From NCBI RefSeq assembly GCF_005952805.1, contig NZ_CP040709.1, positions 3,162,001 through 3,226,000 of the forward strand: a stretch of DNA of 64,000 nt. The letters run 5' to 3'. This document shows, in pieces, positions 37,483 to 46,258 of this stretch. Source of the DNA: Inhella inkyongensis. Lineage in GTDB: Bacteria > Pseudomonadota > Gammaproteobacteria > Burkholderiales > Burkholderiaceae_C. The position numbers were made by a program, and so were the translations under genes. The notes beneath the pieces were generated by a model that was given only the letters and a program-made list of their open reading frames with translations, was not told the DNA's origin and did no database searches. Within the stretch, counting starts at the first letter, position 1, and every line of letters starts with the position of its first letter.

Positions 37483-37932
37483 TTAGAAATTGAGTTCGGC
37501 AATCGAGGCTGGCATCGGCGAGGCCATGGTGGCGGCCTCGTGATCGGCGTGCACCTGGGCGTCCCAGAGCTCGAAGTGCGAGCCCACGCCCATGAACTTC
37601 AGGTCGCGCTGCAGCTTGGCAAAGCTGCGCAGCTCCGGCGCGATCAGAAAGCGACCGGCGCCATCGAGCTCGATGTCCTGGGCGCTGCCCAGCAAAAAGC
37701 GGCGCCAGGCGGCGGCGTCTTGCGGCAAGGCCAGCAGGCGAGCACGCAGTTCCAGCCAGATCGGCTGCGGGTAGAGCTTCAGGCAGCCTTCAGGGCTCTT
37801 CACCAAGGTCAGCTGGCTACCGCACTGGGCCGCCAGGGCTTCGCGAAAACGCGTGGGCACAGCGGTCCGGCCCTTGGCATCCATCGCCAAGACCGAAGTC
37901 CCCTGAAACACATCGCCCATCGTGTCGGCCAC
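37483..37932 (-). CDS. mraZ: Transcriptional regulator MraZ
   Basis: MraZ is an AbrB-like DNA-binding protein at the head of the dcw cluster that represses its own operon in E. coli. The 149-residue sequence has two DXXXR-type motifs: LAMDAKGRTAVPTRFRE and IELDGAGRFLIAPELRS. GTG 37932 is favoured because AAGGA lies six bases upstream; ATG 37920 (MGDVFQG) is nearer to the usual family start but has no such site. Three direct repeats with a 10-base period lie just upstream. Confidence 0.93.
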   Translation of the reverse strand: MADTMGDVFQGTSVLAMDAKGRTAVPTRFREALAAQCGSQLTLVKSPEGCLKLYPQPIWLELRARLLALPQDAAAWRRFLLGSAQDIELDGAGRFLIAPELRSFAKLQRDLKFMGVGSHFELWDAQVHADHEAATMASPMPASIAELNF

Positions 37933-37951
37933 GCCGCGTCCTTGTCAAAAA

Positions 37952-37978
37952 CCACTAAAAACCGCTTTTCGCAACTTT
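37952..37978 (-). promoter_or_regulatory. Candidate MraZ operator: three 10-bp-period repeats
   Basis: On the coding strand AAAGTTG, AAAGCGG and TTAGTGG follow one another with 3-base spacers (CGA, TTT), ending about 20 bases before the mraZ start. The 10-base period is that of known MraZ boxes, and the repeat resembles the AAAGTG-type boxes reported for mollicute MraZ more than the TGGG boxes of E. coli. Binding is inferred. Confidence 0.55.
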
Positions 37979-38043
37979 AACCCTTGATTTCGCCCACCGC
38001 ACCCCCTCAAAAGCAAAAAAACACGTGTCAGATCAAGCACTTA

Positions 38044-38065
38044 GAGCTGATTGCAAAACCAGCTC
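38044..38065. promoter_or_regulatory. Inverted repeat in the mraZ / membrane-protein divergent spacer
   Basis: GAGCTG and CAGCTC flank a ten-base A/T-rich centre within the unusually A/T-rich region 37930-38110 that separates mraZ from the plus-strand gene. Such a dyad could be an operator, or a hairpin in the mraZ leader. No clear -35/-10 pair could be assigned. Confidence 0.3.
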
Positions 38066-38167
38066 CGTGACAAAAATCTCAAATAAATAAAGCACTTGCG
38101 GGACTTAGCGAAAGTACCGTCTGAGGTGCGGGGGCGGGAAAGCCAGAATGCCCTACCCCCTAGCTTG

Positions 38168-38479
38168 ATGGCCCCTGCCCCGCCGACCATGCCGCGCCGC
38201 CTGTCCCAGTTATTGCTGCTGGCTCTTTGCCTGGCTGCCCTGACCTGGGCCGCCCAGGCCCAGGCAGGCATGCCCGCTCCCGCCGCCCTGACCTTGCTGC
38301 TGGCGGGTGTGATGGCCCAAGGCTTTGCCAGCTACCAGGCGCCGGGCCCCCAGTTCATCGAACTGCGCCGCCGCCCCTGGGCGGCGCGCGCGCTGGGTTG
38401 GGCTTTTCGGGCCCTGATCGGTGCCAGCCTGCTGGCCGGCCTGCTGATGGCCGCCTTCTGGCTGCTGCGCAAGATCTGA
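38168..38479 (+). CDS. Hypothetical inner-membrane protein (about 103 aa)
   Basis: A short hydrophobic protein with three predicted helices (LSQLLLLALCLAALTWA, AALTLLLAGVMAQGFA and AFRALIGASLLAGLLMAAFW) and a basic segment ELRRRPWAARALG between the last two. No family is recognised. ATG 38168 and ATG 38189 are both possible and neither has a convincing ribosome-binding site. It lies 46 bases ahead of the AraC regulator and may share its transcript. Confidence 0.55.
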   Translation: MAPAPPTMPRRLSQLLLLALCLAALTWAAQAQAGMPAPAALTLLLAGVMAQGFASYQAPGPQFIELRRRPWAARALGWAFRALIGASLLAGLLMAAFWLLRKI

Positions 38480-38525
38480 AACATCGGCACGCAAGAAGCG
38501 CGACGGTCCGGCCTACAGTGGACCC

Positions 38526-39443
38526 ATGATCGTCCTTGGCATGCCCGACCTGCCCCCGCGACCGGCCACGGCGGCCAATGCCGCCTACCGTCGCAGCTTT
38601 TATGCGCGCTGGGGCCGCGAGAACGTGGTGGTGCTGGGCCGCACCCGCTTTGCCGAGTACGTGCCCATCCGCCATCGGCTCTCGGTCAAGCGCAGCTGGG
38701 GCGGCCCCGAGGACTATCTGCTGGAGTCACGCCGTCTGACGGTGGATGAAGATCAGCTCCTGATCCTCAACGAGGGCGCCACCTATGGTTCCCGCATCGC
38801 CAGTCGGCTGCAGGTGCTGTCCATGGGCGTGTTCTTCCGCCCCGGCCTGGCGCCCGAGATGCAGGCCGCCCTGCGCCAGAGCACCGCGCAATGGCTCGAT
38901 CGTGGCCCGCTGGCAGAGTCCGGCCCGCAACCCGGATTTGCCGAGAACATCCGCCCGGTGCAGGGCGCCGTGGGACGGCGACTCGATGCCATGCGCGCCG
39001 CCATCGAAGCCGGCGAGGACGATGAACTCTGGCTGGAAGAGCAGATGCAAGCCCTGCTGGCCGCCATGTGGCAGGACGAGACGCAATGGCGGGCGCGCAG
39101 CCAGGCGCTGCACGGCATGAGCGCCAGCCAGCATGCCGAGTTGCTGCGCCGTGTAGACGCCGCCACCGACTGCCTGCACAGCCGCTATACCGAGAGCCTG
39201 ACCCTTGACGATCTGGCCCAGGCAGCGCGGCTCTCAAAGTTCCATCTGCTGCGCGCCTTTCAGCGCGTGCATGGGCAAACACCCCATCAAATGCTGACGC
39301 AACAGCGGGTTCAGGCCGCCCGGCGCCTGATGGATGCCACCGAGTTGTCGCTCGACGAAGTGGCGCGCATGAGCGGCCTGGGCACGCGGCAAACGCTATG
39401 GCGTCAACTGCGCAAGCCCGCCGGGCTCACCAAGACTCCTTGA
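38526..39443 (+). CDS. AraC-family transcriptional regulator
   Basis: A 305-residue regulator. The C-terminal hundred residues carry two helix-turn-helix motifs: LTLDDLAQAARLSKFHLLRAFQRVHGQTP and LSLDEVARMSGLGTR are their cores, with QQRVQAARRLM between them. The N-terminal domain is cupin-like but I cannot name a ligand. The last segment is shortened relative to the usual AraC tail (ends KPAGLTKTP). It converges on and overlaps the carbonic anhydrase gene by 17 bases. Target genes are not evident. Confidence 0.85.
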   Translation: MIVLGMPDLPPRPATAANAAYRRSFYARWGRENVVVLGRTRFAEYVPIRHRLSVKRSWGGPEDYLLESRRLTVDEDQLLILNEGATYGSRIASRLQVLSMGVFFRPGLAPEMQAALRQSTAQWLDRGPLAESGPQPGFAENIRPVQGAVGRRLDAMRAAIEAGEDDELWLEEQMQALLAAMWQDETQWRARSQALHGMSASQHAELLRRVDAATDCLHSRYTESLTLDDLAQAARLSKFHLLRAFQRVHGQTPHQMLTQQRVQAARRLMDATELSLDEVARMSGLGTRQTLWRQLRKPAGLTKTP

Positions 39444-40302
39444 TCAGCCGCCCGCCGGCCGGTTGGATCGGCCGCGCATTCATCGGGTAGAGCTTGCTGA
39501 AGATGGCCAACTGCGCCGCCCCGATGCCGACCGGCTGACGCATCACCAGCCACAGCACGCCTTCGCTGCAGGGCGGCGTGGTCAGACTGCCCATAAAGGT
39601 GTAGTAGCCGCGCTCGGTGGGCAAGAGCTGGTTGAGGTCCAGGGTTACAGGCGCCGCCTGGGCCTGGTGCTTTTCCAGCGGCAGGTGGTTCCAGACCTGC
39701 TGGATCTGCGCCTGATCCTTGCCCCGCTCCAACAGCACCGCCACCACCGCCAGCTTGCCCTCGGCATCCTTGTGCACCAGGTGCGCCACCATGTCGAAGC
39801 TGCGCCCGTTGATGCGTTCCTCACTGGGCTTGTGGAAGTGGAACTGCAGCAGCTCAAAGCGCCGCCCCATCACCTGCAGGCTGTTGCCAGGCTCCACATT
39901 GACCTGGATGGTGTGGCCGTTGTCCAGCACGGAGAAGCTGCTGGGCTTGTAGTCAAACTGGATGCGCTCCAGGTCCACCTTGATGGTGTCGCGGATGTCG
40001 ATGGGAGACTGGCGCGTGCCGATGGCGCAACTGCGGTTCTCGGGCGCTAGCTCGCCCCAGCGCTCGGGCGAGCCGTCGCCGGCATAGCCCCAGTGCGGCC
40101 GGTGCGCACCCTGCGCCGCCTCCGCCTTGGCGGGTTTGGCCGCCTTGCCACCGGGCTTGGGGCTGACCTTGAGCGCGGCCTGACCCTCGGCCGTCAGCTT
40201 CTCGGCCAGGCGCCCGCGCAAGTCCTTGGGGGGCTCATCAGCGCGCAGGGGCTGGGCCGTTGTCAGCAGGGTCGTCAGCAGCAGAGCAAGTCCGGGGCGC
40301 AT
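39427..40302 (-). CDS. Periplasmic alpha-carbonic anhydrase
   Basis: This 291-residue enzyme interconverts CO2 and bicarbonate. It has a signal peptide (MRPGLALLLTTLLTTAQPLRA), then a Lys/Ala/Pro-rich linker of about 45 residues before the catalytic domain starts at HWGYAGDGSPERWGEL. The zinc ligands are the two His in LLQFHFHKPSEE and the His in DMVAHLVHKD. QSPIDI and SLTTPPCSEGVLW are family signatures. The periplasmic location suggests a role in CO2 supply or pH. The long linker is unusual. Confidence 0.93.
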   Translation of the reverse strand: MRPGLALLLTTLLTTAQPLRADEPPKDLRGRLAEKLTAEGQAALKVSPKPGGKAAKPAKAEAAQGAHRPHWGYAGDGSPERWGELAPENRSCAIGTRQSPIDIRDTIKVDLERIQFDYKPSSFSVLDNGHTIQVNVEPGNSLQVMGRRFELLQFHFHKPSEERINGRSFDMVAHLVHKDAEGKLAVVAVLLERGKDQAQIQQVWNHLPLEKHQAQAAPVTLDLNQLLPTERGYYTFMGSLTTPPCSEGVLWLVMRQPVGIGAAQLAIFSKLYPMNARPIQPAGGRLIKESW

Positions 40303-40360
40303 GGGCCGTCCTCTCGAATGGATCCACCGCCATCATCGGCGCCGCTGGGCGAGGCTTGAA

Positions 40361-41581
40361 TTAGCCGGTATTTGCAGGGCTGTTCCCGCGTTGCACCCAA
40401 GCCCAAGCCCCCAATCCCACACAAAGGGCCGCCGCCGAGGCCAGGGCCAGGCCCAGCAGGCTGTGCATCACCAAGGGCACCAGGGCACCCGCCACCAGGG
40501 CGTTGGCCGCCGCCGCGATGGCCGATTGCAGCGAGGAGGCCATGCCGCGCCGATCCGGCGCCTGATCCAGCACCATCAGCGTCACCACCGGCACCATCAA
40601 GGCCCAACCCAGGCTGAAGGAGCCAATCAGCGGCAGGCTCCAAAGCGCATGCTGGGGCGCGAAGGCGTTCAGCAGCAGATTCATCAAGGTGGCGGCCAGC
40701 ATGATGGAGAAGCCGCGCCGCACCTGGCGCTCGGGCGCAATGCGCCCGGCCAGGCGCCCACTCCAGGCCGCCCCACCCATGATGCCGCCGATGCTGCACA
40801 CAAAGAACCAGAAGTACTGCGTCGGCGCAAAGCCCAGGTGCTGCCCCAGAAAGGTGGGCGCCGCCAGCACATAGAGGAACATGCCATTGAAGGGCACGCC
40901 GCTGGCCAGCACCAAGAGCAGGAAGCGGCGGTTGCGCAGCAAGCTCGAATAGCCCTGCATCAGCGGCCGCAGCGCAAAGGGCTGCACGCTGGCCGGCGGC
41001 AGGCTTTCGGGCAGCAAGCGCCAATTCACCAGCCAGAGCAAGGCCCCTACACCGCTCAAGAACCAAAAGATCGCGTGCCAATCGGCGTGCACGTAGAGGT
41101 AGCCGCCCAGGAGCGGCGCCACCGCCGGTGCCACACCGAAAAAGATCGTCACTTGCGACATCACGCGCTGGGCTTGATCGGGCGGAAACAGGTCGCGAAT
41201 CACCGCACGGCTGATCACCATGCCGGCGCCGGCACTCATGCCCTGCAGGGCACGGAAGAGGATCAGGGTTTCGATGCGCTCCGAAAGCGCGCAGCCGACC
41301 GAGGCCAGGGTGAAGAGGGCCAAGCCCCCCAGCACCACGGGGCGGCGGCCAAAGCTGTCCGAGAGCGCGCCATGAAACAGATTCATGACGGCAAAGCCCA
41401 GCAAATAGCCTGAGAGGGTCTGCTGCAACTGCACCGGCGTGGCACCGGTGGAACGTGCAATGCCCTCGAAGGCGGGCAGATAGGTGTCGATGGAAAAGGG
41501 GCCGAGCATGCCCAAGCTGGCCAACAGGATCGCCAGGGTCCAGCGCGGATGGCGCCAGAGACTGGCGGCTTGCGGATGCAT
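40361..41581 (-). CDS. Bcr/CflA-type MFS drug exporter
   Basis: A 406-residue, 12-helix major facilitator protein. The N-terminal FSIDTYLPAFEGIARS segment and the loop motif GALSDSFGRRPVVLGG are typical of the DHA1 Bcr/CflA group that exports drugs or small metabolites by proton antiport. RALQGMSAGAGMVISRAVIRD is the motif of helix 5. Substrate is unknown. It starts about 25 bases after the 3' end of the RNase P RNA, so it may be read from the rnpB promoter or its own. Confidence 0.9.
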   Translation of the reverse strand: MHPQAASLWRHPRWTLAILLASLGMLGPFSIDTYLPAFEGIARSTGATPVQLQQTLSGYLLGFAVMNLFHGALSDSFGRRPVVLGGLALFTLASVGCALSERIETLILFRALQGMSAGAGMVISRAVIRDLFPPDQAQRVMSQVTIFFGVAPAVAPLLGGYLYVHADWHAIFWFLSGVGALLWLVNWRLLPESLPPASVQPFALRPLMQGYSSLLRNRRFLLLVLASGVPFNGMFLYVLAAPTFLGQHLGFAPTQYFWFFVCSIGGIMGGAAWSGRLAGRIAPERQVRRGFSIMLAATLMNLLLNAFAPQHALWSLPLIGSFSLGWALMVPVVTLMVLDQAPDRRGMASSLQSAIAAAANALVAGALVPLVMHSLLGLALASAAALCVGLGAWAWVQRGNSPANTG

Positions 41582-41606
41582 CGATGTCCTTGATCTGCGG
41601 GGTGTC

Positions 41607-42087
41607 GTGAAGCGGCCCGATAGGCCGGATTCTGTGTCCGCTCTCTTTCGATTGCGGTGACCGCCATTCCTCTGGGCCGGGGCTCACACCCCGGCTCGAT
41701 GCCACCTACCCGCCGGCTCAGCGAGCCACCTCAAAACCGGCCTACTTGGTGTTGCTGCGCGTAGAGATTGCCCGTTTCACCTTGGGCGGGTCGAGTGCCT
41801 TGCGGCGCCCGGGCCGCCCAAGGTGCTGCGGGTTTTGGGTTGCACCCAAAGCCGGCGCTTGCGCACCGGCTCCCAGCTTGCGCTGGACCCGCAGACCACC
41901 CCTGAACGGTTTCGCGGCGGTTGCAGCTTGCACCGCGCCCGCGCTACCCACTCAAACTCGTCTCTGTTGCTCTGATCCTCGGCTCACGCCGGAGGGGTGT
42001 TACCCCCTACGCTGCTCTATGCAGTCCGGACCTTCCTCCAGGGCACCCTTTCGGGTCTTGCCCCAGCGGCGGTCTGGGCCACTTCAC
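41607..42087 (-). ncRNA. rnpB: RNase P RNA (bacterial type A), expanded
   Basis: This is the catalytic RNA that removes 5' leaders from pre-tRNAs. The ends pair as GTGAAGTGGCCC with GGGCCGCTTCAC (helix P1). Conserved core words are present in order: GGAGGAAGGTCCGGACTGC (P4 strand and J3/4), ACAGAGACGAG, GTGAAACGG, AGGTGGCTCGCTGAGCCGGC and the 3' side AGAATCCGGCCTATCGG. The span of about 481 bases is roughly 100 longer than usual type A RNAs. The excess lies in a set of added GC-rich hairpins at about 41780-41905, in the P12 region. Ends are set by P1 pairing and may be off by a few bases. Confidence 0.95.
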
Positions 42088-42121
42088 GACGGGGGCATTG
42101 TCTCTCAGTGCCGCAGGGGAT

Positions 42122-43117
42122 TCACTCGGGCTCGCCGCCCGGGTCGAGCTTGGCCTTGGCAGCCAGCTCAGGCTGCAGGGCCGCGGCATCCTTGAGCAGG
42201 TCGTCCACGCTGCGCAAGGGGGCCGCGCGCAGCGCCGGCGGCAGCACCGTCGAGAGGTAGGGCGGGCGCCAGCGGTGTTGCTGTTGATCCTGGCGTGCTG
42301 CGCTCACCCCCAACCACACCAGCAGGCCGCTGAGCGCCATCACAGCCAGCATCCGGCGCCGGCGCGGCCACACATCGCGCGCATGGCCGTAGACACAAGC
42401 CGCCAGCACGCCCGCACTCAACAGGGTCTCCAACACCAGCAAGCCCGGCGCCGAGGCCATGAAGGCCAAGGCGGGCAGCGCCGCATCGATCAGCTCAAGA
42501 CCCAGCAAGGTCAGCAGCGCACGGCGCAGATGCAGCTGCAGCGGAAAACGGCGCAGGAACAATTGGCTCAGCAAGGCCCAGAACCCCGCCCACGCCCAAA
42601 CCGCTGCGCCCACCGCGAGCACGGGAGCCAAGTAGTCCATCCAGCGCGCCGAGGCGTCGCGTGCCACCCAGAGGTCGCCCAGGAACCAGGCCAGCACCAG
42701 CAGGGCCAGCGCGGCCGTGTGCAAGCGCTTGGCCGGCCAGGCGTGGTGGCCGCGCGCCAAGGGTTGCTCGGGGGCCAGGGGCGTCGCCGCATGGCGCAGG
42801 CGCAGACGGGTCTGGCCCATCTGCAGCACGCGCTCGCTGGGCCACACCCAGGCCTGCCCGATGGGCAGGGCCTGGCCCTGATCCGATGCCCCGCTGAGAC
42901 TGGGGGCCGGCTCCAGCACCGCCTGCTCGGCATCCACCTGCAACCAGCCATGCAGGCCGGCGCAGTGGGGGTCATCAAGATGCACTTCGCAATCCAGCGC
43001 CCGCCCCAGGCGCAGACGCACCGGGCTGCCATCCGCGCTGGCGGGCACCGGCCAGCTCTGGCGCACCTGCTCGCCATCCAACAGATCCACCCGGGCCCAA
43101 ACCGTGGGGGCGTTCAT
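42122..43117 (-). CDS. FHA-domain-like membrane protein
   Basis: A 331-residue protein with an N-terminal beta-rich part resembling a forkhead-associated domain (RLRLGRALDCEVHLDDPHCAGLHGWLQVDAE), which in the family binds phosphothreonine. It is followed by a run of six or so hydrophobic segments (residues about 130-275) and a short charged C-terminus. The canonical FHA G-R-S...H pattern is only partly kept, with Gly-Arg and a later His but no clear Ser, so phosphopeptide binding is uncertain. ATGA overlap couples it to the protease upstream. Confidence 0.7.
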   Translation of the reverse strand: MNAPTVWARVDLLDGEQVRQSWPVPASADGSPVRLRLGRALDCEVHLDDPHCAGLHGWLQVDAEQAVLEPAPSLSGASDQGQALPIGQAWVWPSERVLQMGQTRLRLRHAATPLAPEQPLARGHHAWPAKRLHTAALALLVLAWFLGDLWVARDASARWMDYLAPVLAVGAAVWAWAGFWALLSQLFLRRFPLQLHLRRALLTLLGLELIDAALPALAFMASAPGLLVLETLLSAGVLAACVYGHARDVWPRRRRMLAVMALSGLLVWLGVSAARQDQQQHRWRPPYLSTVLPPALRAAPLRSVDDLLKDAAALQPELAAKAKLDPGGEPE

Positions 43118-44505
43118 CGTGCGGCTCCCTGGCGGCCGTAGCCCCGCAAGAAATGCTGGGACAGCTTGAGCGCCATCTCGAAGCCCACGCCACGCGCATC
43201 AAAGCGGCCCAGCAGGCCCTCGGTGGCGTGATCCACCGCCGTCACCAGCACGGTCAGATCGTGCACCCCTTCCATCTTGCGATAGGCGCGCAAGCAGACC
43301 ACGGCACGTGCCGGCAGGCCCTGGGCATCAATGAAGCTCTCGGTGCAATGGGCCTGGGTGCGTTCCCGCTCCTGCGGGCGCCCGAGGTTTTCGTTGGCAA
43401 AACTGCCCGAGTACTGTTTGGCAAAGCGCAGCGCCCCGATGCGACTGCCGTCGTAGATCTCGTGCTGCACTTCCAGATAGCCGGTTTGCAGGCTGCCATT
43501 GACGAACAGCGCATGGTCCTGGCGGCATTGGTTGCGCGAGAACTGCAGGCCCTTGGCCTGCGGGTCCACGCCTTTGCCCCAGCAGCGCATGAAGCTTTCC
43601 TGCGGGATGGGCATGCGATAGCGCGCATGCCCAAAGCTGCGCCAGGGCTGGGCCATGAAGCGTGCGCCCAGTTCATCGCTGAAGGCCAGCACCTGATCGC
43701 GCACCTGCGACCAGGCTGGGCCGCGCAGCGGCGGGTTGCTGCGTGCACGTGCCAGCAATTGCTCGGCAAAGCCCCCGGGGATCAAAAAGCTCATCTGCTG
43801 CGAGAACAGCATGGTGGCCACATTCACCGCCACCACACGGCCTTGCTCGTCCAGCACCGGCCCGCCACTCATGCCAGGGTTGAGCGAGCCGGCGTAATAG
43901 ATCAGGTCATCAAAACTGCGCTCGACCAGGCCGTTGTAATTGCCCTCGACGATGGCAAAGGCCACGTCGTGCGGATGGCCCAACGAGTAGATGCGCTCGC
44001 CCTTGCCCAGGGCCTCACCGGCCGGACGGAAGCGCAGCGGCTGCGTCCAGCGCAGGGGCTGGCCTTGATCGTCCACCGCGCGCAGCAGGGACAAGTCACG
44101 GCGCACATCGATGGCCAGGATCTGCAAAGAGCCCTGGCGGCCATCGGCGGTTTGGAAGCGCAGGCGGTAGCTTTCGGGCTCCAAGGCAGCCTGGCTGACC
44201 ACGTGATAGTTGCTCATCACCAGGCCGTCCTCGCTGACGGCAAAGCCCGAACCGACGCTGGCCTGGCTGTCTTGCTGGGCCAGCAGGGTGCGCACCTGCA
44301 GCAACTGCCCCCGCGCCCCCTCGAACAGGCGGCGTGCGGTGGCCGATATCGGTGCGGGCTGTGTGAGCTCGGCCGGCGCAGCAGGCACGGAGGGCGCCCC
44401 ACTTTGCGCCGCAGCGCCCTGCACATTTGCCAAGGTCAGCACCAAAGCCAGCCCCGGCAGGCCTGCCAACACACCACGCCCAAGCGACCTTCCCATCCAT
44501 CTCAT
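43114..44505 (-). CDS. Secreted trypsin-like serine protease (S1C-like)
   Basis: A 463-residue protein with signal peptide (GVLAGLPGLALVLTLANVQGAAA), then a chymotrypsin-fold protease. The catalytic triad is visible as His in MSNYHVVS, Asp in VRRDLSLLR and Ser in NPGMSGGPV. No PDZ domain follows; instead there is a C-terminal domain of about 190 residues with scattered Cys (RCWGKGV, RNQCRQD, AHCTES, VVCLRAY) that I do not recognise. It is likely periplasmic. The gene is translationally coupled to both neighbours, a DUF3025 protein and an FHA-like membrane protein. Confidence 0.82.
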   Translation of the reverse strand: MRWMGRSLGRGVLAGLPGLALVLTLANVQGAAAQSGAPSVPAAPAELTQPAPISATARRLFEGARGQLLQVRTLLAQQDSQASVGSGFAVSEDGLVMSNYHVVSQAALEPESYRLRFQTADGRQGSLQILAIDVRRDLSLLRAVDDQGQPLRWTQPLRFRPAGEALGKGERIYSLGHPHDVAFAIVEGNYNGLVERSFDDLIYYAGSLNPGMSGGPVLDEQGRVVAVNVATMLFSQQMSFLIPGGFAEQLLARARSNPPLRGPAWSQVRDQVLAFSDELGARFMAQPWRSFGHARYRMPIPQESFMRCWGKGVDPQAKGLQFSRNQCRQDHALFVNGSLQTGYLEVQHEIYDGSRIGALRFAKQYSGSFANENLGRPQERERTQAHCTESFIDAQGLPARAVVCLRAYRKMEGVHDLTVLVTAVDHATEGLLGRFDARGVGFEMALKLSQHFLRGYGRQGAAR

Positions 44506-45203
44506 GCGTCTGCGCCTCGTCTAAGCGGTCTGAAAACCGCCGCATCATCGTAGAAAGCGGGCGCCTCATTGGCCGGCCACCAACCCGGCACACCCAACAC
44601 GGGCAGGGGCATAAAGGGCTTTGCCGCCCATTGCTCGGCACTCAGTTCCAGGGGGTCACCCAGCAGCACGTGCGCGCACAGGCCCTTGCGAGGGCCCAGT
44701 GCCAATTGCTCCAACAGGGCATGACCGAACAACTGCGGCTGGCGGGTGCGCCACAGCGCTCGATGGGTCAGGAACATGGTCCGCCAGTCCCGCTGCAGCC
44801 AGGCCTGCCGGATGGGCTCCGGGCAATCGGGCCACCAGGCGCCGTTTTCATCGAACAGCGTGAGCGCGTCGCGCAACGGTCCACGCTGCGCGGCCACACC
44901 CTGCACTGCAATGGCGGCCGCCTGCAGCGCATTGAGCCGCAGCTTGCGCTCAGGCTGCGCGCACCACAGCAGGCCATTGAGCAAGTCATGCGCGTTGTCG
45001 CGCGTGGGCACTTGGCTGGTACGGGCGATGAAGGCCTCGTAGGCCTCGCCCTCGGGCAATGCGGCCTGGGGCACAAACTGACGCACCGGGCAGTCGGCCG
45101 CGTTCAGCCGCGCCGCCACCGGGCCTTCGGGCGCGATACGCGCCCAGGCTGTGCGCAGGGGGGCGCACCAGGGGGCACTAATGAAGCCGGCCGGCAGGGG
45201 CAT
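44502..45203 (-). CDS. DUF3025-family protein
   Basis: A 233-residue soluble protein of unknown function. The segment PTRDNAHDLLNGLLWCAQPERK and the C-terminal GLCAHVLLGDP...GVPGWWPANE fit the DUF3025 family, found mainly in beta- and gammaproteobacteria. It has no signal peptide or membrane helix. Start ATG 45203 lies eight bases after the NYN gene stop, and its stop overlaps the protease start, so it belongs to the same transcript. Confidence 0.78.
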   Translation of the reverse strand: MPLPAGFISAPWCAPLRTAWARIAPEGPVAARLNAADCPVRQFVPQAALPEGEAYEAFIARTSQVPTRDNAHDLLNGLLWCAQPERKLRLNALQAAAIAVQGVAAQRGPLRDALTLFDENGAWWPDCPEPIRQAWLQRDWRTMFLTHRALWRTRQPQLFGHALLEQLALGPRKGLCAHVLLGDPLELSAEQWAAKPFMPLPVLGVPGWWPANEAPAFYDDAAVFRPLRRGADA

Positions 45204-45211
45204 CCAGGAAG

Positions 45212-46258
45212 TCAGGCCTTGGGCTTGCTGGTGCGGCGTGCGCGCGGCTTGGGGGTCGGAGCGGCTGCCTCCGGTGTCGGCGCGGCCTCGGCCGCTGGGC
45301 TGGCCTCCGCCTTGCGGCGCGGGCTGCGACGCCGGGGCGTCGGGGCTTCGGCCGGCGGCTGCGCCTCGGGTTCGCTGAGCAGGCTGGCCACCACGGCAGC
45401 CACCGCATCCTCCACCGGTGCCTCACGCATACGAACACCCTCAGGCTCAGGCTTGGACTGCGGGCGCTCGACCCGGGTCGACCGAGCCGCCGCAGGTTCA
45501 GGGTTGCGCACGGGCTCGGTGCGGGCCTCCTGGCGGGGCTCAGCGCGCCCTTCGCGCCGATCGCGCACCCAGGCCACCGAACCCTCGCGGCGCAGTTCGA
45601 ACAATTGCGTCGCCTCTAGCAGGCGGCTGAAGGTGGGGTAGCCGTAGTTGCGCGCATCCACGCTGGCCTGATTGCGGATTTGCTGTGCCACCACGCCCAC
45701 CTGGGCCCAACCCTCCTCGCCGCCAGCCGCTTGCACGGCATGGCGCAGCAGGCTGATGAGCTTGGCGTCCTGGCGCAACTGGGCCGGGCTCATGCGCTGC
45801 TGCCCGGCGCTGCTGCCAGCGTCCACCTTGTCCAGGTACAGAAAGCGCGAACAAGCGTTGACGAAAGGCGCCGGCGCCTGGTGGTTGCCAAAGCCATAGA
45901 CCGCCGCGCCCTTGGCACGCAGATGCATGACCAGGGGCGTGAAGTCGGCGTCCGAGCTCACGATGCCGAAGGCGTCGGGCTGGTCGGTGTAGAGCAGCTC
46001 CAACGCGTCGATCACCATCGCCATGTCGCTGGCGTTCTTGCCCTTGCTGTAGTCGAACTGCTGCATGGGACGGATGGCATGCTCGTGCAACACCTTTTCC
46101 CAGCCCTTGAGCGCGTCTTTCTTCCAATTGCCATAGGCCCGGCGCACATTGGCCACGCCCAGGGTGGCGAGCTCGGTGAGGATGAGGTCGATCTTGGCGG
46201 CCGGCGAGTTGTCGGCATCGATCAAGAGCGCGATGCGCGCGGGGCGTTCGCCGTTCAT
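45212..46258 (-). CDS. NYN-domain protein with OST-HTH-like module
   Basis: A 348-residue protein. Residues 1-150 form a NYN (PIN-like) nuclease domain: acidic residues in [24 protein letters not shown] and [12 protein letters not shown]. Residues about 165-245 resemble an OST-HTH/LOTUS module ([32 protein letters not shown]), known from RNA-binding proteins. The last 100 residues are Pro/Ala/Arg-rich and strongly basic, ending [10 protein letters not shown]. An RNA-directed nuclease is the likely role. Its ATG overlaps the pyrC stop. Confidence 0.85.
   Translation of the reverse strand: MNGERPARIALLIDADNSPAAKIDLILTELATLGVANVRRAYGNWKKDALKGWEKVLHEHAIRPMQQFDYSKGKNASDMAMVIDALELLYTDQPDAFGIVSSDADFTPLVMHLRAKGAAVYGFGNHQAPAPFVNACSRFLYLDKVDAGSSAGQQRMSPAQLRQDAKLISLLRHAVQAAGGEEGWAQVGVVAQQIRNQASVDARNYGYPTFSRLLEATQLFELRREGSVAWVRDRREGRAEPRQEARTEPVRNPEPAAARSTRVERPQSKPEPEGVRMREAPVEDAVAAVVASLLSEPEAQPPAEAPTPRRRSPRRKAEASPAAEAAPTPEAAAPTPKPRARRTSKPKA

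Noticed and set aside
37933..38095. E. coli-type TGGG MraZ boxes upstream of mraZ
   Set aside because: Only isolated TGGG words occur and they lack the 10-base period; the AAAG/TTAG repeats fit better.
41921..43141. Long plus-strand frame across the rnpB and FHA-like region
   Set aside because: It covers the RNase P RNA and an antisense strand; sequence is repetitive Gln/His/Arg without motifs.
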